DNA of 40,861 bases from an uncultured Anaerolineae bacterium. Lineage in GTDB: Bacteria > Chloroflexota > Anaerolineae > Promineifilales > Promineifilaceae. Of the stretch, positions 1 through 8,110 are shown in pieces. The stretch covers positions 76,630 to 117,490 of the forward strand of contig CALEAD010000005.1 in NCBI GenBank assembly GCA_937943625.1, given 5' to 3'. The notes beneath the pieces are model-generated. The model was given only the letters and a program-made list of their open reading frames with translations. It had not been told where the DNA came from and searched no databases. Both the position numbers and the translations under genes were made by a program. The first letter of the stretch is position 1, and every line of letters starts with the position of its first letter.

Positions 1-1
1 C

Positions 2-1408
2 ATTCGCGCTTCTGACCGCTTTAACCTGCTGCTGGTTCTCTCGCTGGCGGTGCTGGTGGGGCTGGGGGTAGATTGGCTGTGGCAGCGGGCACGGCGCTGG
101 CGGTACGGCCGTTGGTTGGTGTTGCCCATCACCGGCTTGCTGATTTTAGATTACCTGATTGTACCGCTGCCGATGTGGCAACTGCCTGCCGCCTCGCCAT
201 TTTTGGCTGCCATGCGCCAGGATGGGCCGCAGTATGCCGTGATTGATTACCCGATGGGCTACACCCTCTCTAAACGGAGGCTCTACTTTCAGACGATTCA
301 TGAAAAGCCAATGGCCGAGGGGCATATGTCGCGCTACACGGCAGAAACGTATGCGGCAATTGCGCAACGGCCGTTGCTAAATGCCCTATACCAGCCCGCC
401 GAATGGCCACCGCTGGTAGACCCCCGCACCTTTGCCCCCGTGCTAGAGGACGTGCCCCCGGCCAACCTCTCGCCACTGCTGCGCGATTTGCAGCGGGATG
501 GTTTTCGCTACCTGCTGGTTCACCGCGACTTCGCAACGGCCGTTGATGAAGCCTATCTTTACCGCCTGCTGCCCCTAACACCAGTCTATGAAGATGTGTC
601 GCTGACGGTACTCGACCTCCGCCAGCCGCGTCCCTGGCAGGTTGGCGTACCGCTGCTGCCAGGGGATGGGGTGCGTCTGCTGGCCGTCACGGGAGAAATG
701 AACCAGGCAGAAGATGGGGAAACGGCCGTTGGGCACCTCCACCTGCTGTTGCAATATGACGACCCGGCTAGCCCCCTTACCTGCCAGATCCGCCAGCCAG
801 ATACAGGCGCTGCCGCCGCCTTCATCCCCTTTGCTCCCGCAGAGGCGTGGCAGCGCGGTGACCTGGCCGCGCCCCAGGTAACCATCCCCCTCCCTGCCAA
901 TCTGGCGCCGGGGCAATACACCTGGCAGATCAACTGCGGTGCAGCGCAACCCTTACCCCTCTACCTGACCGTAACGCCAACGGGGCAACAACTGCTGCTC
1001 AATCGGCCGCTTGACCTGCAATTTGGCGACTTTACCCACCTGACCGGCTACCGCTGGCAGCAGCAAGGCGCAGCGCTGCACCTGCAACTGCTGTGGCAAG
1101 CGCTAAAAACAGCAGAGCGCGACTACAAGCTCTTTGTCCATTTGCTGGATGAAGAGGGAAACATCGTGCGTCAGTACGACGCTATGCCCTGCCGGTGGAC
1201 CTGCCCCACCAGTAGCTGGCAGGCCGGACAACTGATAGTAGATGAAGCAATGTTGGACCTATGGGGACTGCCGCCAGGCGCTTACCACCTGGTGTTGGGG
1301 CTATACGACGCCATCACCGGGGAGCGCCTGCCCCTGGCGGCCGATGGTGCGGATGCTGCCACGCTGCCTGAGCCGGTTACAGTCGTGTGGCTTGCAGAGA
1401 TGGAGTAG
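2..1408 (+). CDS. C-terminal part of a multi-pass membrane protein (5' end outside window)
   Basis: The frame is open from the first base, so the gene begins upstream; 468 residues are visible. The start of the visible part is hydrophobic (residues about 9-25 and 37-55, membrane segments) and opens with RASDRFNLLL, a motif I associate with the last membrane segments of large bacterial membrane proteins of the glycosyltransferase 39/YfhO kind. The remaining roughly 400 residues are soluble and probably extracytoplasmic. They end in a beta-rich domain (LHLQLLWQALKTAERDYKLF followed by VHLLDEEGN) seen in many Chloroflexota membrane proteins. No catalytic motif is visible in this part, so the reaction cannot be stated. 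It converges on the LacI gene with only 8 bases between stop codons, so it is unlikely to belong to the glucan locus. Confidence 0.75.
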   Translation: MRASDRFNLLLVLSLAVLVGLGVDWLWQRARRWRYGRWLVLPITGLLILDYLIVPLPMWQLPAASPFLAAMRQDGPQYAVIDYPMGYTLSKRRLYFQTIHEKPMAEGHMSRYTAETYAAIAQRPLLNALYQPAEWPPLVDPRTFAPVLEDVPPANLSPLLRDLQRDGFRYLLVHRDFATAVDEAYLYRLLPLTPVYEDVSLTVLDLRQPRPWQVGVPLLPGDGVRLLAVTGEMNQAEDGETAVGHLHLLLQYDDPASPLTCQIRQPDTGAAAAFIPFAPAEAWQRGDLAAPQVTIPLPANLAPGQYTWQINCGAAQPLPLYLTVTPTGQQLLLNRPLDLQFGDFTHLTGYRWQQQGAALHLQLLWQALKTAERDYKLFVHLLDEEGNIVRQYDAMPCRWTCPTSSWQAGQLIVDEAMLDLWGLPPGAYHLVLGLYDAITGERLPLAADGADAATLPEPVTVVWLAEME

Positions 1409-1416
1409 GAAGCAGA

Positions 1417-2436
1417 TTACCTGCGGGCCACAGATTCCCGCACAACCAACTCCGTCTCAAAAACGGGCAAGTCAGGCTTTTTGCCTTGCAGCATGTCTAA
1501 AATTGCGGCGACCGCAGCCTGGCCAATCTCTACATCCGGCTGGCGCATGGTGGTCAGGGGTGGAACCATGTAAGGGGCAAACGTCTCGTCATCAAAGCCG
1601 ATCAGCGAAACATCCTCCGGTACGCGAATGCCGCGCCGATAAAGAGCCAGACGCGCGCCAAAGGCCATCTGATCATTAGCGGCAAAGATGGCACTGAACG
1701 ACCGTCCGCGCGCCAACAGCATCTCGATTGCCAACACACCAGACTGCTGCTGCAAATTCCCTTCCACAATCAGGCGCGGATCAGGCTGCCAGCCAGCATC
1801 CAGGATCGCCTGCTCATACCCCTTGCGCCGTTGGCTTACATCGTCTACGGCCACAGGATTGACGTAAGAAGCTGTAATGTGGGCAATATCGCGGTGCCCC
1901 ATTTCGATCAGGTAGCGTGTCGCATTGTAGCCACCCTCATAATTTTTCACGTACAGGCAATTTTCCGGCAGGGTGGGCGTCTTGCGTGCGGCAACGATAA
2001 GCGGCGTCTTGCGCGCTACCTGTTGCAACGTTTCCTCAGAAATCTGTCCACCAATAATGATCAAGCCATCTACGCGCCGGTCCAGCAACAATTGCAGGGC
2101 GCGCATCTCCACTGCTGGCTGCCAACGGCCGTCGGCAAAGAGGGGCCAATAGTCGCTTCCTTCCAACCCCAACAAAATGCCGTGCAAAATGCCATCATAA
2201 AAAGGGCTGCCAAAGTTTTGCGTCAATACGCCAATAGTCATAGATTGGCCACTGGCCAGACTCTGGGCAAAAATGTTGGGCCGGTAATCCAATTCTGCCA
2301 CAGCGTGCAGCACGGCCGCGCGTTTTCTTGCTGCCACCCCAGCCGAGTTACGCAAAACGCGAGACACAGTGCTTGGGGAGACGTTGGCTTTTTCAGCGAT
2401 ATCCAGGATAGTAATTTTGTGCTCGTTGTCAGGCAT
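1417..2436 (-). CDS. LacI-family transcriptional regulator of the glucan locus
   Basis: This is a 339-residue protein of typical LacI length. The N-terminal helix-turn-helix spans about residues 8-30 (ITILDIAEKANVSPSTVSRV), followed by the hinge and a periplasmic-binding-protein-like sugar-sensing domain (for example DGLIIIGGQ, FAANDQMAFGARLAL, VSLIGFDDETFAPYM). I chose the ATG at 2436 because the helix-turn-helix of this family begins within ten residues of the start; a longer TTG frame from 2535 adds 33 residues without family features. It is divergent from the ABC-transporter operon. A perfect LacI-type palindrome lies in its own promoter and another on the transporter promoter, so it most likely represses itself and the sugar locus until an imported oligosaccharide binds. 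The inducer is inferred from the neighbouring enzymes, not from the sequence of the ligand domain. Confidence 0.93.
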   Translation of the reverse strand: MPDNEHKITILDIAEKANVSPSTVSRVLRNSAGVAARKRAAVLHAVAELDYRPNIFAQSLASGQSMTIGVLTQNFGSPFYDGILHGILLGLEGSDYWPLFADGRWQPAVEMRALQLLLDRRVDGLIIIGGQISEETLQQVARKTPLIVAARKTPTLPENCLYVKNYEGGYNATRYLIEMGHRDIAHITASYVNPVAVDDVSQRRKGYEQAILDAGWQPDPRLIVEGNLQQQSGVLAIEMLLARGRSFSAIFAANDQMAFGARLALYRRGIRVPEDVSLIGFDDETFAPYMVPPLTTMRQPDVEIGQAAVAAILDMLQGKKPDLPVFETELVVRESVARR

Positions 2437-2575
2437 TTCAATGGTCCCGATCTGGTTAGACGGCGCAGTATCAGTTCTCTTAATTGCCGGACACAGGCGT
2501 TTTTGTCCGTTACCGGTGTAGTGCAATTTGGCCAATCACCTTACATAGTTACAAAGAACCAGCAATCAGAACCAT

Positions 2576-2602
2576 TTTATACTGAAAACGTTTTCGTGTA
2601 AA
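2576..2602 (-). promoter_or_regulatory. Promoter of the LacI-type regulator
   Basis: On the minus strand, TTTACA (2597-2602) and TATAAA (2576-2581) are separated by 15 bases, slightly short for sigma-70. The spacer is filled by the perfect palindrome GAAAACGTTTTC, an arrangement expected for autorepression. Confidence 0.55.
2584..2595. promoter_or_regulatory. LacI-family operator 1 (autoregulatory)
   Basis: GAAAACGTTTTC is a 12-base perfect palindrome with the central CG that is usual for LacI/GalR/CcpA-type operators. It lies between the -35 and -10 of the regulator's own promoter. Confidence 0.75.
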
Positions 2603-2646
2603 GGGTCGAATCCTGACAAAAATGCCCAAAATTTAAGAGAAAACTA

Positions 2647-2675
2647 TTGACATTCTTGCCAGAAGGGATTATGAT
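2647..2675 (+). promoter_or_regulatory. Sigma-70-type promoter of the ABC-transporter operon
   Basis: A consensus TTGACA (2647-2652) is followed after exactly 17 bases by TATGAT (2670-2675). Transcription should begin near 2682, inside the operator that follows. Confidence 0.8.
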
Positions 2676-2676
2676 A

Positions 2677-2692
2677 TTGAAAACGTTTTCAA
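2677..2692. promoter_or_regulatory. LacI-family operator 2 at the transporter start site
   Basis: TTGAAAACGTTTTCAA is a 16-base perfect palindrome lying directly after the -10 box and covering the expected start of transcription. Its core is identical to operator 1, 93 bases away. Binding here would block the ABC operon promoter. Confidence 0.85.
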
Positions 2693-2875
2693 AAATCATT
2701 TCCCTACCGCAGAACGAAAAATGGATTTCATCATTTGCCCCCACAATTGCCAAAAACCTTAACCATCAGGAGGTGACGCCCGAATAAAAAAATATAATGC
2801 TAACCACCACAAACCATTTGCTTTGTCAACCCATTCCCTTTTCCAAAGACAACCAATAAGAGAGGAGAACCCCCC

Positions 2876-4219
2876 ATGAAAAAGCTCAATTTAATTATCT
2901 TGTTTAGCACGCTGGTCATTGCCAGCCTGCTGCTGGCCGCTTGTGGTGGCGGTGGAACCCAAACATCCCCATCAGCTACAGGCACGGATGCTCCGCGACC
3001 TGTGACATTGCGCGTCCTTGTCCATCAAAATCCGCCAATGGTGGAGTTTATGCAGGCCTTCAATGAGAGGTTTAGAGCCAAATACCCCAATGTCACCATC
3101 AACATGTCGGTTGTAAATGCCAATGACCTGAGCACCGTCACCCAGACCCGTTTAACTGCTAGGGACATAGATGTGATTGACATATTCGGTTTTTCTAACG
3201 CCGCCCAGCCTTATATGCGGAATGTAGACCCCCCCAACTGGCAAACCCTCATCGAAGCGGGTTTGCTCATGGACCTGACCGGGCAACCGTTCGTTTCTAA
3301 CTACGATGAAGCCACGATTAACGATGCCGGTTCTTACAATGGGAAAGTTTATGCCATTAATCTTGGGCGTGTTACCTACAGCGGTATGTTTGTCAACTTA
3401 GAGCTGCTCGAGAAAGTTGGCGTGTCCGTCCCCACAACCTGGAGCGAACTGGTGGCGGCTTGCGAAAAGATTAAGGCTGCTGGCTATTCTTGCATGACTG
3501 CTGGTGGTGCTGATGGCTGGCCCATTTTCGTAGGGACTTATGGGTTACTGGGCGCCATGTACCCCGACCAGGAAGCACTTGTAGAAGGTCTTTGGACTGG
3601 CACGATCAAGTGGAACGATGCCAAAACCCTGGAATTGTGGAAACGTTTTCAATACTTTGCGACGCAAATGCTCGAAGATGGCGTGACCGGTTTGTCTCAC
3701 GATGCCGCGCCAGCTCGATTTGCCGCGGGTGATGTGGCCATGATGCCCACCGGCAACTGGCAGGGTCCTGCTCTTGAGGATGCTGCACCTTCCTTTGCCT
3801 GGACCTACATTCCCTTTCCTGGCAGTGACAATCCTGCAGATAACCAGTATCTCTTTGGCAAATATGACCAGGGTTGGGCGATTGCCTCTGATTCGCCAAA
3901 CCAAGATGTTGCTTTGAATTACCTGGCCATGTTCTCTGAGCCGGATAACTACCAGGCGTTCATTGATGCCGTAGGCTTCATTCCCACGCAGCCAACTGCC
4001 ACGTTAGACAGCCAGCTTGGCCGGGCAGTTAAGCCTTACCTGGAAAACTTTCGCGTTGGTTATGAGCAATACTGGGTGAGTCCCAAGGGGGCCGGGCAGT
4101 GGGCCAATGGTTCCCAGGGGGCTGCGTGGTTCCGGCCATTCAATCAATGGACTGACCCTGTTGCCCTGGCTAACCAGGCGCAGGCAGATTTGCAAGCCGG
4201 GCTTGATGCGAACCGTTAG
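2876..4219 (+). CDS. ABC transporter sugar-binding lipoprotein
   Basis: This is a 447-residue extracytoplasmic solute-binding protein of the carbohydrate (MalE/UgpB-like, SBP family 1) type. The first 22 residues are a lipoprotein signal ending in the lipobox LLAA-C, with Cys23 followed by a glycine-rich linker, so the protein should be tethered outside the membrane. Sugar-binding-family features include the N-terminal block around EFMQAFNERFRAKYPNVT, the central FAAGDVAMMPTGNW block and the C-terminal FNQW region. The start is fixed by GAGGAG eight bases upstream. It is the first gene after the repressed promoter and is followed by two permeases. The neighbouring GH16, GH17, GH3 and phosphorylase genes point to beta-1,3-glucan oligosaccharides as ligand, which is inference. 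A near-operator (3639-3652) lies inside its coding sequence. Confidence 0.95.
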   Translation: MKKLNLIILFSTLVIASLLLAACGGGGTQTSPSATGTDAPRPVTLRVLVHQNPPMVEFMQAFNERFRAKYPNVTINMSVVNANDLSTVTQTRLTARDIDVIDIFGFSNAAQPYMRNVDPPNWQTLIEAGLLMDLTGQPFVSNYDEATINDAGSYNGKVYAINLGRVTYSGMFVNLELLEKVGVSVPTTWSELVAACEKIKAAGYSCMTAGGADGWPIFVGTYGLLGAMYPDQEALVEGLWTGTIKWNDAKTLELWKRFQYFATQMLEDGVTGLSHDAAPARFAAGDVAMMPTGNWQGPALEDAAPSFAWTYIPFPGSDNPADNQYLFGKYDQGWAIASDSPNQDVALNYLAMFSEPDNYQAFIDAVGFIPTQPTATLDSQLGRAVKPYLENFRVGYEQYWVSPKGAGQWANGSQGAAWFRPFNQWTDPVALANQAQADLQAGLDANR

Positions 4220-4241
4220 ACGACGCAATTGATTTTTCCAG

Positions 4242-4285
4242 TGATAAAAACCTCTCACCGATAATAAGGCGAGAGGTTTTTATCA
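4242..4285 (+). terminator. Strong intergenic hairpin between binding protein and permeases
   Basis: A 15-base-pair perfect stem (left arm 4242-4256, right arm 4271-4285) encloses a 14-base loop, 22 bases after the stop codon of the binding-protein gene. The right arm contains a run of five T but no T tract follows it. It probably acts as a partial terminator or as a 3' RNA-stabilising element that keeps binding-protein mRNA more abundant than permease mRNA, as known for other binding-protein operons. Confidence 0.75.
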
Positions 4286-4309
4286 AGTCACAAGCGGAGG
4301 TACGCCACC

Positions 4310-5239
4310 ATGAATCATAACTTATTTGGCCGCGGCTTTTCTAAATATACTCCCCTCTTGTTGCTCTTACCCGGCTTTCTGCTTTACGTGATTATTGCCT
4401 TGGGGCCATCACTGGCGACGGGTGTGTATTCATTTACGAATGCTACCGGAATTCGCGGTGCACCGGTTGAGTGGGTCGGTTTTGACAATTACCGAGAATT
4501 CCTGTTTCAAGGAGCTGTGTCGCGTGACAACATTGCGGCAACAATTCGCACGTTAAGATTCAGCTTTATTGTTACAACTGTCCAGTTTGTTTTAGGGTTG
4601 TTCATGGCCATGTTGTTGAACCAAAAATTGCGGGGAAAAACGTTGTTTCGCACGCTTTTTTTTATGCCCGTGATTTTGGGTGTGGCCATACAGGGATTGA
4701 TGTGGCAGCTTTTTCTCCTCCCCCGGGGAGGTCCTGTTGCCCAGACCTTATCCTGGTTTGGGATGCGGTCTGAGTTTTTGGGCGGCCAGCCAAACGAAGC
4801 CTTTGCCTGGGTCATTGTGGTGCAAATTTGGGCCAATGTAGGCATCACCATGGTCATCTTTCTGGCTGGCTTGCAAACGATACCCGATGAACTTTATGAG
4901 GCGGCGCGCATTGACGGTGCAAGTGGATGGGGGCTCTTCCGTAACATTACCTGGCCGCTCTTGACCCCAAGTGTTAATACGAATTTTCTCCTGAACATTA
5001 TTGGCTCGCTGCAGGCCTGGCAGCTGTTCCTGGTTCTGACGGGCTACAAAAATGGCACGCAGGTTCTGGGTTATCTGGTGTTTGCCCAGGGGTTTGGTCA
5101 GACTTCTGGGTCTGTTTCGTCTGCATTTCGACAAGGATTCGCAGCGGCAGCATCCATTGTTCTATTTTTCCTGGTGCTGATTATTGGCATGACCGCGCAA
5201 TACATTGTCAATCGCAGAGAAAAGAGGATTATGGGATGA
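4310..5239 (+). CDS. ABC sugar transporter permease, MalF/UgpA type
   Basis: This is a 309-residue inner-membrane permease with about six hydrophobic helices. It starts with LLLLLPGFLLYVIIALGPS, the usual first helix of sugar permeases. The cytoplasmic EAA loop that docks on the ATPase is visible at residues 197-204 (EAARIDGA) and continues as GWGLFRNITWPLL. GGAGG nine bases upstream fixes the start at 4310. The stop overlaps the start of the next permease by four bases (ATGA), which implies translational coupling and a heterodimeric channel. It lies downstream of the binding protein across a hairpin. Confidence 0.94.
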   Translation: MNHNLFGRGFSKYTPLLLLLPGFLLYVIIALGPSLATGVYSFTNATGIRGAPVEWVGFDNYREFLFQGAVSRDNIAATIRTLRFSFIVTTVQFVLGLFMAMLLNQKLRGKTLFRTLFFMPVILGVAIQGLMWQLFLLPRGGPVAQTLSWFGMRSEFLGGQPNEAFAWVIVVQIWANVGITMVIFLAGLQTIPDELYEAARIDGASGWGLFRNITWPLLTPSVNTNFLLNIIGSLQAWQLFLVLTGYKNGTQVLGYLVFAQGFGQTSGSVSSAFRQGFAAAASIVLFFLVLIIGMTAQYIVNRREKRIMG

Positions 5240-6099
5240 GTACAATAACTGAAAGCAACTTGAAGCATACGAGAAGTAAAGGCATTGCTCGTATTGATTG
5301 GGTGAAAGTTGGTTCTTACCTGATTCTGCTTGTGTTTGCAGCGGTTTATGTTGGGCCGTTATTCATGCTTGTGAACACGGCTTTCAAAACCTTGCCAGAA
5401 TTCTTTCGTGCCCCCACTGCGCTGGCCACTGGGTTGAACTTCCAGAATTTTGTTGATGCCTGGAGATTGGCCAAGTTCCCTACCTACCTGGTAAACTCCG
5501 TTATATACACTACGGTGGCTACTTTCATTTATGTGGTCACGACCGTATTTGTTGCGTTTCCCATTGCGCGTGGTTATTACAAATTTGGCAAATACATTTT
5601 GCTGCTTTATGTCATCGCCCTGTTTTTGCCGCCGGCGCTTATTCCGCAGTTTCAGCTAATCCTAAACCTGGGGCTTTACAACACGCGGATAGGTTATATT
5701 CTTCTCTTCCTGATTAACCCCATTGGGATGATCATCATTGTGAACTATATCAAGACGGTTCCACGAGAACTGGATGAATCAGCCGCAATGGATGGTTGCA
5801 GCTACTTCCGCTTTATCCTCACCATTGTCTTGCCCCTCATTAAACCAGCAGTTGCCACGGTTACTGTCTTGCATGCCATTGGTATTTGGAATGAGCTGAT
5901 TCTGCCCACTATCTATTTGACGAATGACGCCCTGTATCCGGTGACGCGGGGGCTGATCGTGTTTCAGGGGGTGTATGGCAGTAATTGGCCAGCGTTGGCA
6001 GCGGCCGTTCTCATTTTGATGATCCCCATGTTAATTCTGTTTATGTTTCTGCAGCGGTACATCATTGCTGGTTTGACGGAAGGGGCTGTTAAAGGGTAA
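5236..6099 (+). CDS. ABC sugar transporter permease, MalG/UgpE type
   Basis: This 287-residue permease is the partner of the preceding one. The N-terminal helix follows a short charged tail. The EAA loop appears at residues 181-187 as ESAAMDG, followed by SYFRFILTIVLPLIKP; Ser replaces the first Ala of the usual EAA triplet. The protein ends in the LFMFLQRYIIAGLTEGAVKG signature typical of MalG-type permeases, so it is complete. Its ATG overlaps the preceding stop codon. A structured non-coding stretch of about 160 bases separates it from the first GH16 gene. Confidence 0.94.
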   Translation: MSTITESNLKHTRSKGIARIDWVKVGSYLILLVFAAVYVGPLFMLVNTAFKTLPEFFRAPTALATGLNFQNFVDAWRLAKFPTYLVNSVIYTTVATFIYVVTTVFVAFPIARGYYKFGKYILLLYVIALFLPPALIPQFQLILNLGLYNTRIGYILLFLINPIGMIIIVNYIKTVPRELDESAAMDGCSYFRFILTIVLPLIKPAVATVTVLHAIGIWNELILPTIYLTNDALYPVTRGLIVFQGVYGSNWPALAAAVLILMIPMLILFMFLQRYIIAGLTEGAVKG

Positions 6100-6260
6100 C
6101 GACGGGGGTAACGAGTAACTGGACACTGGCGTTTTTTGCTGGCAGCCAGAGTAGCGCGATTTGCCAAATGGCGTTACGACGCCAGAGTTCAGCGCAAATT
6201 TCGCCAGACTCCAGTTTTGTTTTTCTTTCTCCAGCCTGGTTTGTTTAGGATGCGTTGATT
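6100..6260. other. Structured intergenic region before first GH16 gene
   Basis: A long imperfect inverted repeat pairs 6117-6131 with 6202-6216 (13 of 15 positions). The enclosed 70 bases contain a T6 tract, a small palindrome CTGGCAGCCAG and another around ATTTGCCAAAT. No promoter is convincing. It may be a terminator or processing element of the transporter operon. Confidence 0.45.
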
Positions 6261-7193
6261 ATGAAAGGTAAATGGCTCCTCGTTTTGTGTTTAGCTTTTT
6301 TAGTCGTTGGGTGCCGGGCAGGCGGGCAAACCTCACCTGGCGTTGGGGATGTCGCGGTGGAACCTGTGGCAACACCGGTACCAACGGCCGTTCTTACCTC
6401 TACGCCTATTCCGACACCTTACCCCATTCCTGTCTCTACAGATGAGGAATGGGAGCTCGTCTGGAGTGACGAATTTGACGGTGACACGATCAACCGCGCG
6501 AACTGGAACTTTGATATTGGTGGTTGGGGTTGGGGAAATGGCGAGGCGCAATACTACACAGATCGCCCTGAGAATGCCCGCGTGGAAAATGGTCTACTGG
6601 TGATTGAAGCCCGGCAAGAAAAGTTTGAAGACTCATACTACACATCGGCGCGGCTTTTGACCCAGGGCCTCCATGCGTTTCAGTACGGCCGTATCGAGGC
6701 GCGCATGGAGGTACCCGGCGGCAGCGGAACGTGGCCGGCATTCTGGATGCTTGGCGACAAGTTCGGCTGTGACACCGAGGACCCAACCCAAAGCAACTGG
6801 CCAAACGTGGGCGAGATTGACATCATGGAGTACGTGGGGCGGGAACCCGACCTGGTCGTAGGAACCGTTCATGGCCCAGGGTATGCAGGAGCGGGGGGCC
6901 TCTCCAGGTGGAACCGGCGCGGCTATCCCATTGCCGACGACTTCCACACATTCTCGATTGAGTGGGACTACGAAGGCATCCGCTGGTTCTACGATGGCGA
7001 GCTTTACTTCGACCTTGGCCGCGAAGCGGTAGGGAATCGGGAGTGGGTCTTCGACCAACCCTTTTTCATCATCCTCAACCTGGCTATAGGGGGAACATTG
7101 GGCGGAACCATCGGCCTGGACACCAAATTCCCGCTGAACCTTTACGTGGACTATGTGCGTGTTTATCAGCGAATACCCGACTCAGGGGAATAG
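6261..7193 (+). CDS. GH16 endo-beta-1,3-glucanase (laminarinase-type) lipoprotein
   Basis: This is a 310-residue enzyme. The N-terminus MKGKWLLVLCLAFLVVGC is a lipoprotein signal with Cys18 as the lipidated residue, followed by a Thr/Pro linker to about residue 55. One GH16 jelly-roll fills the rest, with WELVWSDEFDG at its start and LYVDYVRVYQ at its end. The catalytic signature is EIDIME (Glu185 nucleophile, Asp187, Glu190 acid/base), the ExDxxE beta-bulge form of laminarinase-like GH16 enzymes rather than the ExDxE form of lichenases. The ATG at 6261 is preferred to TTG at 6255 because AGGA lies about ten bases before it. It should cut beta-1,3-glucan at the cell surface and feed the importer encoded upstream. 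Confidence 0.93.
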   Translation: MKGKWLLVLCLAFLVVGCRAGGQTSPGVGDVAVEPVATPVPTAVLTSTPIPTPYPIPVSTDEEWELVWSDEFDGDTINRANWNFDIGGWGWGNGEAQYYTDRPENARVENGLLVIEARQEKFEDSYYTSARLLTQGLHAFQYGRIEARMEVPGGSGTWPAFWMLGDKFGCDTEDPTQSNWPNVGEIDIMEYVGREPDLVVGTVHGPGYAGAGGLSRWNRRGYPIADDFHTFSIEWDYEGIRWFYDGELYFDLGREAVGNREWVFDQPFFIILNLAIGGTLGGTIGLDTKFPLNLYVDYVRVYQRIPDSGE

Positions 7194-7231
7194 TAAGCAG
7201 ATTTTGCTGCTTCCTTTTTCTTAGAATACCC

Positions 7232-8056
7232 ATGACAACGCCTGATATTGTGCCCAACTCAACCAGACCTGCTCCCATCTTCTACGACGATTTCAGCGAT
7301 GGGCAGCTTGATCGCTGCAAATGGAACGTGCGCACGACTGGCCAGGTCGTCAATAACGAACAACAGGCTTATGTTGATTCAGATGAAACAATTTATATCG
7401 CTTCGGTGCAGGCCGAAAACGGCCGTGAAAACAAAGTGCTCGTGCTGCACCCACGCTACCAGCCGGGCTACAAGACACCGGATGGCCAAAGATTTGATTT
7501 TATCTCCGGCCGCATTGACACCAGGGAAAAATTCCATTTCGCTTTTGGCTCAATATCGGCACGCATAAAGCTGCCAGCCGGTGCGGGCCTATGGCCTGCC
7601 TTTTGGGTCATGGGCTGCGGCAACTGGCCTGAAAACGGCGAGATTGACGTGATGGAATACGTGGGTGAACCAGATTGGGTTAGCAGCGCCCTACATGGGC
7701 CTGGTTACTCGGGTGAATCTGCCCTGGTAAACAAGCTGTTCTTTCAAAATGGGGAAGACGCCACCTCCTGGCACATTTACACAGCCGAATGGTTGCCCAA
7801 CAAAATTGTCTTTAAGGTAGATGGCATGGTTGTCTATCGCGTGACGCGCCCCATGGTTGAATTTTTCGGCCCCTGGGTATTCAACAACGAGAAATACCTC
7901 ATCCTTAATCTGGCATTGGGTGGCGTTTACCCCTTCAAGACAAATGGCATTCGCGCCCCCTACTACGGCATTCCAGAAGAGACCGTTGCCAGGATTAAGG
8001 ACAATCAGGCGTGCGTAATGATTGATTGGGTGCGCGTATACCGCGAAAACAGATAG
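7232..8056 (+). CDS. GH16 glucanase without signal peptide
   Basis: This is a 274-residue single-domain GH16 enzyme. FYDDFSDGQLDRCKWNV opens the fold, the active-site signature is EIDVME (Glu137, Asp139, Glu142), and the protein ends in MIDWVRVYREN. The ATG at 7232 is the only reasonable start: upstream codons in this frame run antiparallel in meaning to the preceding gene, and no signal sequence can be formed. The ribosome binding site is poor, and the gene lies 38 bases after the preceding GH16 stop, so it may be translated by coupling. A GH16 enzyme inside the cell would act on imported oligosaccharides; non-classical export cannot be excluded. It differs clearly from its two GH16 neighbours, so this is not a recent duplication. 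Confidence 0.88.
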   Translation: MTTPDIVPNSTRPAPIFYDDFSDGQLDRCKWNVRTTGQVVNNEQQAYVDSDETIYIASVQAENGRENKVLVLHPRYQPGYKTPDGQRFDFISGRIDTREKFHFAFGSISARIKLPAGAGLWPAFWVMGCGNWPENGEIDVMEYVGEPDWVSSALHGPGYSGESALVNKLFFQNGEDATSWHIYTAEWLPNKIVFKVDGMVVYRVTRPMVEFFGPWVFNNEKYLILNLALGGVYPFKTNGIRAPYYGIPEETVARIKDNQACVMIDWVRVYRENR

Positions 8057-8110
8057 AGAACTGGAGACTTCATGCGTGGGGCGCACCACCACGAATGAAA
8101 ACGTAACACA

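Larger units (their letters stand above)
2437..2875. promoter_or_regulatory. Divergent control region between lacI-type gene and ABC operon
   Basis: This 439-base non-coding stretch holds two back-to-back sigma-70-like promoters, each with a GAAAACGTTTTC palindrome, and two leaders of roughly 130 (regulator) and 190 bases (transporter). The transporter leader contains an orphan perfect anti-16S match AGGAGGTGA at 2768-2776 that is not correctly spaced from any start codon. The real ribosome binding site GAGGAG is at 2862-2867, eight bases before the ATG at 2876. No other gene is supported here. Confidence 0.8.

Noticed and set aside
2797..2859. A 20-codon frame (ATG to TAA) in the transporter leader after AGGAGGTGA
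   Set aside because: The start is about 20 bases beyond the ribosome-binding sequence, too far for normal initiation, and the peptide resembles nothing known.
6962..7231. N-terminal extension of the second GH16 frame by 90 residues
   Set aside because: It is out of frame within the end of the first GH16 gene and has no domain or signal peptide.
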